DNA from: 2-12-FULL-41-17 sp964562855
Lineage (GTDB): Bacteria > Patescibacteriota > Microgenomatia > Curtissbacterales > GWA2-41-24
Length of the DNA: 11,064 bases
Assembly (NCBI GenBank): GCA_964562855.1
Contig: CAZLVB010000024.1
Span: 1-11,064 of the forward strand
Reading direction: 5' to 3'
Shown: piece after piece, positions 6,259 to 11,064 of the stretch
Layout of the letters: each line of letters starts with the position of its first letter
How positions within the stretch are numbered: position 1 is the stretch's first letter
Notes under the pieces: generated by a model
Told to the model about the DNA's origin: nothing
Seen by the model: the letters and a program-made list of their open reading frames with translations, nothing else
Database searches by the model: none
Translations under genes and position numbers: made by a program

Positions 6259-6286
6259 GTCCTTCAGCGCTTTAGCTTCGGAGGAC
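6259..6286 (+). promoter_or_regulatory. Leader hairpin upstream of mraZ
   Basis: GTCCTTC (6259-6265) pairs with GGAGGAC (6280-6286), one pair being G-U, and an inner AGC/GCT (6266-6268 with 6275-6277) extends the stem. The right arm contains a strong Shine-Dalgarno-like GGAGGA, 18 bases before the GTG start, which would be hidden in the hairpin; a second purine run, AAGGGAAG (6291-6298), is left free at good spacing. Confidence 0.4.
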
Positions 6287-6303
6287 GAGTAAGGGAAGAA
6301 AAA

Positions 6304-6702
6304 GTGTTTCTGGGCAGCTTCGAACCTTCATTTGATCTAACTTCACGAAGGATTGCTTTACCAAAAAAAATACGTGAATATCTTGCGACAAGCGAAATCA
6401 TATTGTCTTTTGGTTTTGAAAAGTGCATCTTCGGCTTTGATACCCAGTCTTGGGAAAAGGAGTCACAGAAGCATCTTGGTGAACCTCTTACCGATAGAAG
6501 TTCACGGGATCTTCGCCGTCTCTTTTTCTCAACAGCTGAATTTGTCCGACTCGATGATCAGGGCCGGTTTGTTATCCCTGGCAGTCTTTTGGAATACGCG
6601 CAGGTTAAAAAACCGGTAATTATAGGCGCTGGGGATCATTTTGAAATTTGGAACCAGACTGATTGGGAAAAACACGAGAAAGGGCTGCGGGGAGTAACAT
6701 GA
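6304..6702 (+). CDS. mraZ: Transcriptional regulator MraZ
   Basis: MraZ is the DNA-binding regulator at the head of the division and cell wall cluster; it forms a ring and binds tandem boxes upstream of its own gene. Both halves of the tandem SpoVT/AbrB-like fold are visible, each with the D-x3-R signature: DLTSRRIALPKKIREYL (residues 11-27, D11/R15) and DDQGRFVIPGSLLEYA (84-99, D84/R88). The first copy lacks the usual KG of DxKGR. The length, 132 residues, is slightly below the E. coli protein (152). The start is GTG 6304, chosen because MFLGSFEPSFD matches the family N terminus and AAGGGAAG lies 5 bases upstream. The stop overlaps the rsmH start (ATGA). Confidence 0.93.
   Translation: MFLGSFEPSFDLTSRRIALPKKIREYLATSEIILSFGFEKCIFGFDTQSWEKESQKHLGEPLTDRSSRDLRRLFFSTAEFVRLDDQGRFVIPGSLLEYAQVKKPVIIGAGDHFEIWNQTDWEKHEKGLRGVT
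6689..6694 (+). promoter_or_regulatory. Ribosome binding site fixing the rsmH start
   Basis: GGGGAG lies 4 bases before ATG 6699. It supports that start over an in-frame ATG at 6663, which would add 12 residues inside mraZ and has no such site. Confidence 0.6.
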
Positions 6703-7601
6703 TTCACTCTCCAGTACTTTTACAAGAAGTTTTGGATTACTTAAGGCCGAAACCTAAGTCACTGATTATTGACGCTACTTGCGGCGCCGGTGGTCACACA
6801 AAGGCGATTTTACAAAAAGGTGCGAAAGTTTTGGCAATCGACAGGGATCCGCAGGCAATCGAGCACCTTAAAAAAAGTCAAAGTCCAGAAGTCACTTTTC
6901 GCGAGAAAACTCGCTCAAAGCGAGCAAGTCAAAAGTTGATCTTGGCCCAAGGTAATTTCGCCAACATCGCCGGAATTGCCAAAACAAATGGTTTTGTCAA
7001 GGTAGACGGGATCTTATTCGATTTAGGCATCTCAAGCGATCAACTGGAAGATCCAAAGCGCGGCCTTGCTTTTTCCAGACTGGGACCTTTGGACATGAGA
7101 ATGGATCCCGGTCTTAAAGTAACCGCATTCGATCTTGTAAACAATTTTGATAAAAGGAGGCTTTATGAAATTTTTAAAACGTATGGTCAGGAAAAGCTTA
7201 GTCGGTCAATTGCTGACGCTATTGATCTCGCCCGTCAGATAAAACCGATTGAAACAACGTTTGATCTTGCAAATATAGTCAGAGGTGTATATCGAAAGAA
7301 GGGAATAAGAACAAGAATTGATCCGGCAACAAAGTCTTTTCAGGCTTTGAGAATTGTTATAAACAGTGAACTTAAAAATTTAGAAGATGCTCTGCCGCAG
7401 ACTGTTGAAATTTTAAAAAAAGGGGGTCGACTGGCCATTGTTACCTTTCATTCGCTTGAAGATGGCATTGTCAAACGATTCTTCAAGCAGGAAAAGCAGC
7501 TTTTGGTTAAAACCAAAAAACCAGTCACCCCGGGGGCCTCGGAAATATCAAAAAATCCAAGGTCCCGCAGTGCAAAACTCCGCGTAGCGGAAAAGATTTA
7601 A
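6699..7601 (+). CDS. rsmH: 16S rRNA (cytosine-1402-N4)-methyltransferase RsmH
   Basis: RsmH (MraW) uses S-adenosylmethionine to methylate C1402 of 16S rRNA at the decoding centre. With ATG 6699 the protein has 300 residues and starts MIHSPVLLQEVLDYL, the standard start. Family motifs follow in order: the SAM loop IDATCGAGGHTKAIL (24-38), VLAIDRDPQAI (44-54), GILFDLGISSDQL (104-116), GPLDMRMDP (129-137), TYGQEKLSRSIA (161-172), SFQALRIVINSEL (213-225), VTFHSLEDGIVKRFF (248-262) and the C-terminal NPRSRSAKLRVAEKI. Compared with homologues there are about 14 extra residues (66-79, TFREKTRSKRASQK) between DRDPQAI and the GNF segment; these coincide with a palindromic DNA stretch. The start overlaps the mraZ stop (ATGA), implying translational coupling. 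Confidence 0.95.
   Translation: MIHSPVLLQEVLDYLRPKPKSLIIDATCGAGGHTKAILQKGAKVLAIDRDPQAIEHLKKSQSPEVTFREKTRSKRASQKLILAQGNFANIAGIAKTNGFVKVDGILFDLGISSDQLEDPKRGLAFSRLGPLDMRMDPGLKVTAFDLVNNFDKRRLYEIFKTYGQEKLSRSIADAIDLARQIKPIETTFDLANIVRGVYRKKGIRTRIDPATKSFQALRIVINSELKNLEDALPQTVEILKKGGRLAIVTFHSLEDGIVKRFFKQEKQLLVKTKKPVTPGASEISKNPRSRSAKLRVAEKI
6894..6936. repeat. Palindromic in-frame insertion within rsmH
   Basis: An outer stem ACTTTT (6894-6899) / AAAAGT (6931-6936) encloses nested stems: TTTTC-GCGA-GAAAA (6896-6909), GCGAG/CTCGC (6901-6905 with 6910-6914) and CTCGCT-CAA-AGCGAG (6910-6924). The stretch coincides with residues 66-79 of RsmH, which have no counterpart in typical homologues, and it keeps the frame. 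Confidence 0.55.
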
Positions 7602-7605
7602 AAAT

Positions 7606-7639
7606 TAAATTTCAGACAGGCATAGCCTGCTGAAATTTA
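7606..7639 (+). terminator. Strong stem-loop after rsmH (terminator-like, no U-tract)
   Basis: TAAATTTCAG (7606-7615) pairs perfectly with CTGAAATTTA (7630-7639), with an inner stem CAGGC-ATA-GCCTG (7617-7629) and one bulged A. That is about 15 bp, starting 5 bases after the rsmH stop. No T-run follows on the + strand, so it may be a processing or stability hairpin rather than a terminator. Confidence 0.55.
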
Positions 7640-7691
7640 TCCTTAAGGGAAAGAGGAATATTAAGGAGAAAACCGTAGGTTGTCTCCTTAA
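7640..7691 (+). promoter_or_regulatory. Leader hairpin with an alternative pairing, before the ftsL-like gene
   Basis: TTAAGGAGA (7661-7669) pairs with TCTCCTTAA (7683-7691) around an inner AACC-GTA-GGTT stem. A second copy of TCCTTAA at 7640-7646 can pair instead with the same TTAAGGA (7661-7667). The two hairpins exclude each other, and the shared strand carries AAGGAG, the only Shine-Dalgarno-like sequence between rsmH and ATG 7702, although it is too far from that ATG (about 33 bases) to be its normal ribosome site. Confidence 0.5.
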
Positions 7692-7701
7692 AACACTAGA
7701 T

Positions 7702-8019
7702 ATGCTGCCCGTATCTGATTTTAAAATAGTTAATAACAAGAACAGCTTTAATCTTATCGGCAAGATCAAGGTTAAGATCGTGCTGGCAGTTGCCATATTG
7801 GTTGTCAGCCTTTTCTTTACTCAGCTGGTTTTTGCAAACGGTCTTTCGACCAGCGGCTTGAAACTGGCAGAAATAGAAGCCCAAGTAAAAAAACTTGAAG
7901 CCGAAAACCAGGCGTTGCGGAATCGAATAGCCGAAGAATCTTCTCTTACTTCATTATCTTTTAAGGCGCAAGAACTAGGGTTTAAGGATCTGCAAAAATC
8001 ACAAGCTCCACAAAAATAA
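7702..8019 (+). CDS. ftsL: FtsL/DivIC-like septum protein
   Basis: A 105-residue bitopic protein: a cytoplasmic N terminus (1-25), one membrane helix (about 26-46), then a heptad-type coiled coil (about 54-80, with KLAEIEAQVKKLEAENQALR), ending in SLSFKAQELGF, which resembles the A-x2-LG element that closes FtsL/DivIC proteins. FtsL and FtsB/DivIC bridge the divisome and activate FtsWI. The primary sequence of this family is poorly conserved, so the call rests on topology, size and the place between rsmH and ftsI, where ftsL normally lies. ATG 7702 is the first canonical start in a frame that is open from 7609; no Shine-Dalgarno is seen at normal spacing. Confidence 0.75.
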   Translation: MLPVSDFKIVNNKNSFNLIGKIKVKIVLAVAILVVSLFFTQLVFANGLSTSGLKLAEIEAQVKKLEAENQALRNRIAEESSLTSLSFKAQELGFKDLQKSQAPQK

Positions 8020-8071
8020 TAAATTCGCTTCTTAATCTTTGCTAAACTAGAAAAAAGAGAGGGGAAAATTT

Positions 8072-9818
8072 ATGGGTAGGATCAAAGTATTCCAAATAAT
8101 AATAGTCATTTCCTTTTTGATTATAATTTTAAGGCTGATCTATTGGCAATTTTTCTCAAGTTTTAAGTCGGAAAGTGAAGCATTTTTTGCTGAAAGTGAA
8201 ATTCCGGCATCTCGAGGCCAGATATACGCTCAAGACGATTTCCCTTTGGTATCGAACCAAGAGGCTTATCTTCTTTACGGCAGGCCTCACGAATTGGACA
8301 AAGACCCACAAGATGTAGCGGCTAAACTGGCATCAATCCTAATTTCCGAAAAATACGCAACGTTTTCTGCAGAGCTGTCGGAGGATATGACAAAGAAGAA
8401 AGAAGACGAAATTAAGACCAAGCAGGAAGATCTTTTGAAAAAGCTAGGCAATAAAAATCTCTATTGGGTTCAGCTAGCCCGCAAAGTCGCAAAATCGACG
8501 AAAGATAAAATCGCAGAACTTCGCCTCAAAGGATTAGGGTTTGAGACAGACGAAAAAAGATTTTATCCGGAGGCTTCAATGGCTGCTCAACTCTTGGGAT
8601 TTGTTGGTTTTGACAAATTCGGACGCGATGTTGGCTACAATGGGGTAGAAGGATTCTGGGATAATCGTCTTCGCGGCAAAAGCGGCAAAATTGGGCAGGA
8701 ACAAGACCCTTTTGGTTTCCCGATTTTAGTTGGTCATTACAAGCCGACTCCGCCTAAGGCAGGTAATTCTTTGTATCTTTCCCTTGACAGGACGATTCAG
8801 TTTATCGTTGAAAGAAGACTCGAAGAGGCTGTCGTAAAATATGGCGCAAAAGACGGAACGGTAATCGTTGCAGAGCCGAAAACTGGCAATATCTTGGCGA
8901 TGGCTACATATCCGAACTTCGATCCTGCGCAAAGAAGCGAATTTCCAGAAAATCTCTACAGAAATCCGGCAGTTGCCGATACGTTCGAGCCGGGGTCGAT
9001 ATTCAAGTTAATTACTATGTCGGCTGCCCTTGATCTTTCAATCGTTGAGCCAAATACTAGATGTCAGTGTCAAGGCCCTCAAACTATTGGCGAATACCAA
9101 ATCTCTACGTGGAATAAAAAATACCACCCCAACTCAACGATGACCGAGATAATTCAAAATTCCGATAACGTTGGCATGACTTTCGTTGCCCAAAAACTAG
9201 GGGTCGCTAAGTTCTTTGACTATATTGCCAGATTCGGATTCGGAAAATTGACTGGGATTGATCTTCAATCTGAAGCCGCAGGCGCGATTAGAGAAAAGGA
9301 TTCATGGCGCGAAATTGATCTGGCAACGGCCTCTTTTGGCCAAGGCATTGCTGTTACCCCGATTCAGATGGTCCAAGCTGTAAGCGCTATCGCCAATGGC
9401 GGCAAACTTACCAAACCGCGTTTGGTAATTGAAATTGATGATGGCAAGCATAAGGAAACAATCAATGAACAAGATCAAAAGCAAGTAATAAGTCCCAAAA
9501 CCGCCTCGCAAATCACCGAAATGATGGTTAACGCCGTTGAAAAAGGCGAAGCCAGATATTTTGCTCCTAAAGGCTATCGTATCGCTGGTAAAACCGGCAC
9601 TGCCCAGATTCCAGTTGCCGGTCATTATGATCCAACAAAAACAATCGCTTCGTTTATCGGTTTTGCACCGGCAGACAACCCCAGATTTGTTATGCTGGTG
9701 AGATTTTCGCAGCCGNNNNNNNNNNTCTTCACCCTTTGGTTCGGAAACTGCAGCGCCTACATTTTTTGTCATCGCTAACGAAATATTTGCCTATCTGGGT
9801 ATACCGCCTGCCAATTAG
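8072..9818 (+). CDS. ftsI: Class B penicillin-binding protein, septal transpeptidase FtsI (interrupted by an assembly gap)
   Basis: FtsI cross-links septal peptidoglycan as partner of FtsW. An N-terminal membrane anchor (about 5-24) is followed by the class B dimerisation region with SRGQIYAQDDFPLV (47-60). The transpeptidase domain carries all active-site motifs: S309-I-F-K312 in EPGSIFK, S364-D-N366 and K507-T-G-T510. Up to the gap 548 residues are read. After the Ns (9716-9725) the sequence reads SSPFGSETAAPTFFVIANEI and so on to TAG 9816-9818, the standard FtsI tail, but in another frame; the gap length is therefore not a multiple of three by placeholder error, not by real frameshift. The intact protein would be about 580 residues. 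A good ribosome site, GAGGGGA, lies 7 bases before ATG 8072. No PASTA domains are seen. Confidence 0.92.
9716..9725. other. Assembly gap (10 N)
   Basis: Ten unknown bases inside ftsI. The reading frames on the two sides require a true gap length divisible by 3, so the 10-base placeholder is off. Any conceptual translation straight across it is wrong from residue 549 on. Confidence 0.95.
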
Positions 9819-9843
9819 TCGTGAAAAGTATCCTAGAGTTTGC

Positions 9844-9885
9844 GGTCCAAAGCCGGAAAATGCTAGAATTTTAAAACTTTGGACC
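9844..9885. repeat. Inverted repeat before murE enclosing a -10 promoter element
   Basis: GGTCCAAAG (9844-9852) and CTTTGGACC (9877-9885) are perfect 9-bp complements. Inside, AAAAT (9857-9861) can pair with ATTTT (9868-9872). The repeat ends 8 bases before the murE ATG, so as RNA it would form a hairpin close to the start codon; as DNA it could be an operator. Confidence 0.6.
9861..9869 (+). promoter_or_regulatory. Extended -10 promoter candidate for murE
   Basis: TGC-TAGAAT is an extended -10 element (TG one base before a hexamer matching TATAAT at 5 of 6). The -35 region is poor (TTGCGG at 9840-9845, 18-base spacer). Transcription would start near the right arm of the surrounding inverted repeat, giving a leader of about 15-20 bases. 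Confidence 0.35.
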
Positions 9886-9893
9886 TATCTTCT

Positions 9894-11064
9894 ATGTGGC
9901 AAAAGCTTAAGAATATATACCACTTAACAAGGTCATTTTTAGCAGCCGTTTATTTTAACTTTCCATCTAAAAAGCTAATTGTTATCGGGATTACCGGCAC
10001 GGATGGTAAATCTACAACCGTCAATATGGTTTATCATATTCTTAAATCAGCGGGAAAAAAGGTATCTATGATTTCAACGGTTAACGCTCAAATAGGCTCA
10101 AAAGCTTACGAACTTGGTTTCCATGTAACAACGCCCGACCCATGGGCGGTGCAATCTTTTCTAAAAAAGGCCGTAGAAGAAAAAAGCGAATACTTTGTTT
10201 TAGAAACGACCTCACATGGGCTTGACCAGAACAGGGTGGCAAACATTGATTATACGGTTGCTGTGATAACCAACATTACTCATGAACATTTGGATTACCA
10301 TAAGACCTGGGAAAATTATGCGAGGGCAAAGTCAAAGTTAATTAAAAACGCAAAATACGTGATTTTGAATAAAGATGATGGATCCTTTGATTTTCTCGTT
10401 GGAAAAACCAAAGGAAAAATTATTTCCTACAGCTTGAGTGCAAAAACTGACTTCGGCTTAAAAAACACAAAAATTAGATTAAAAATCCCAGGAAGCTATA
10501 ACTTGTCAAATGCACTAGCGGCACTTGCGGCCGTAACTCCCCTCGGAATAAAAAAACAGGTGGCCCAAAAAGCACTTTCCACCTTTTCCGGCCTTAAGGG
10601 AAGATTGGAGGAAATTAAAATGGGGCAACCCTTTAAGGTGTATATCGATTTTGCTCATACGCCAAATGCCTTAGCAAAAGCACTCGAGGCATTACAAAGT
10701 ATGAAAAACGCAAAAAGCTCAAAAATTATTGCAGTTTTTAGCTCGGCAGGGGAAAGGGATAAAACAAAAAGACCAATAATGGGCAAATTTGCCTCTCAAT
10801 TTGCCGATATTTCTGTAATTACCGCAGAAGATCCCAGAACCGAAAAAGTAGAAGATATTATCGATCAAATAGCAGTAAGTTTCAGGGCAAAAAAAGAAGG
10901 GAAAGATTTTTTTAAAGTCCCGGATAGAAAAGAGGCAATCAAAAAGGCAGTTGATCTTGCAAAAAAAGGAGACATCGTTGCGACTTTTGGCAAAGCCCAC
11001 GAAAAGAGCATGTGCTACGGAAAAATTGAATACCCATGGGACGAATTTGCAGCCGTAGAAAACG
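9894..11064 (+). CDS. murE: MurE-type Mur ligase lacking the N-terminal domain (3' end beyond window)
   Basis: MurE adds the third amino acid of the peptidoglycan stem to UDP-MurNAc-dipeptide using ATP. Visible motifs: P-loop GITGTDGKSTT (32-42), ETTSHGLDQNRV (104-115), ITNITHEHLDYH (125-136), the candidate carbamylated lysine K146 in YARAKSKL, YNLSNALAALA (202-212), GLKGRLEEI (233-241), DFAHTPNALAKAL (252-264), SSAGERDKTKRP (283-294) and GKAHE (366-370, usually GKGHE). The third-residue selector reads EDPR (312-315), close to the DNPR of meso-diaminopimelate enzymes but altered. The first 25 residues lead straight into the central domain, so the usual N-terminal UDP-binding domain (about 90 residues) is missing. 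390 codons are seen with no stop; little should be missing at the end. ATG 9894 is the first start after the inverted repeat. Confidence 0.88.
   Translation, partial: MWQKLKNIYHLTRSFLAAVYFNFPSKKLIVIGITGTDGKSTTVNMVYHILKSAGKKVSMISTVNAQIGSKAYELGFHVTTPDPWAVQSFLKKAVEEKSEYFVLETTSHGLDQNRVANIDYTVAVITNITHEHLDYHKTWENYARAKSKLIKNAKYVILNKDDGSFDFLVGKTKGKIISYSLSAKTDFGLKNTKIRLKIPGSYNLSNALAALAAVTPLGIKKQVAQKALSTFSGLKGRLEEIKMGQPFKVYIDFAHTPNALAKALEALQSMKNAKSSKIIAVFSSAGERDKTKRPIMGKFASQFADISVITAEDPRTEKVEDIIDQIAVSFRAKKEGKDFFKVPDRKEAIKKAVDLAKKGDIVATFGKAHEKSMCYGKIEYPWDEFAAVEN

Larger units (their letters stand above)
6023..6303 (+). other. Intergenic control region before the dcw cluster
   Basis: This 281-base stretch has no convincing gene. 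It holds, in order, a 12-bp inverted repeat, a TTGACA promoter-like site, four 10-bp spaced TGGTN boxes, a second promoter-like site and a leader hairpin just before the mraZ start; each is listed separately. Confidence 0.7.

Noticed and set aside
6663..6698. Earlier in-frame start for rsmH at ATG 6663
   Set aside because: It adds 12 residues unlike any RsmH, lies within mraZ and lacks a ribosome site, while ATG 6699 has GGGGAG 4 bases upstream and gives the standard MIHSPVLL start.
9302..9772. Minus-strand open frame of about 156 codons opposite ftsI
   Set aside because: It is antisense to the transpeptidase domain, crosses the N gap and shows no protein-family pattern.
1..11064. Alternative genetic code with UGA read as glycine, as in some CPR lineages
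   Set aside because: Several genes end properly at TGA (glyS, mraZ, the 280-residue protein) and no conserved protein here contains an internal in-frame TGA.

Overview
The window reads as bacterial chromosome from a small-genome, low-GC lineage, most likely a Candidate Phyla Radiation / Patescibacteria member (Microgenomates-like). I infer this from the gene order, from trimmed housekeeping proteins (RecO without zinc cysteines, a MurE without the usual N-terminal domain), from the very tight gene packing and from the absence of rRNA, tRNA or insertion sequences. TGA is used as a stop throughout (for example at the ends of glyS, mraZ and the 280-residue membrane protein), so the UGA-glycine code of some CPR lineages does not apply. 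The 10-N run at 9716-9725 shows this is a scaffolded draft assembly. All supported genes are on the + strand.

Layout. (1) 1-854: an AT-rich TPR-repeat reading frame, truncated at the left edge, running into the C-terminal half of a HAD-type phosphatase; this could be a real fusion or an assembly join. (2) 901-3820: recO, overlapping a membrane-anchored beta-rich protein of unknown function, whose stop overlaps a 16-codon ORF that resembles the first residues of glycyl-tRNA synthetase; the real glyS follows about 95 bases later. glyS carries an in-frame tandem heptanucleotide repeat. (3) 3876-6022: a divergent purF (amidophosphoribosyltransferase), an abutting 27-residue single-helix membrane peptide, and a split-barrel FMN-type (PNPOx-like) protein whose start overlaps the peptide's stop. 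(4) 6023-6303: a regulatory region with a long inverted repeat, promoter-like hexamers, four TGGTN boxes spaced exactly 10 bp (a MraZ operator) and a leader hairpin. (5) 6304-11064: the start of the division and cell wall (dcw) cluster, mraZ-rsmH-ftsL-like-ftsI-murE, with structured inverted repeats between rsmH and ftsL and between ftsI and murE.

How the genes work together: MraZ is expected to repress its own operon through the boxes upstream. RsmH methylates 16S rRNA. The FtsL-like protein and FtsI act in the septum. MurE makes the peptidoglycan stem peptide. The glyS-purF block supplies charged glycyl-tRNA and, if PurF is active, the first committed step of purine synthesis.

I do not see a clear new multi-gene defence or mobile system. 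The points most worth a second look are the partial glyS duplication, the frame-sensitive heptamer repeat inside glyS, a palindromic insertion inside rsmH, mutually exclusive hairpins in front of ftsL, an inverted repeat enclosing an extended -10 promoter in front of murE, and a PurF with an altered PRPP-binding loop.
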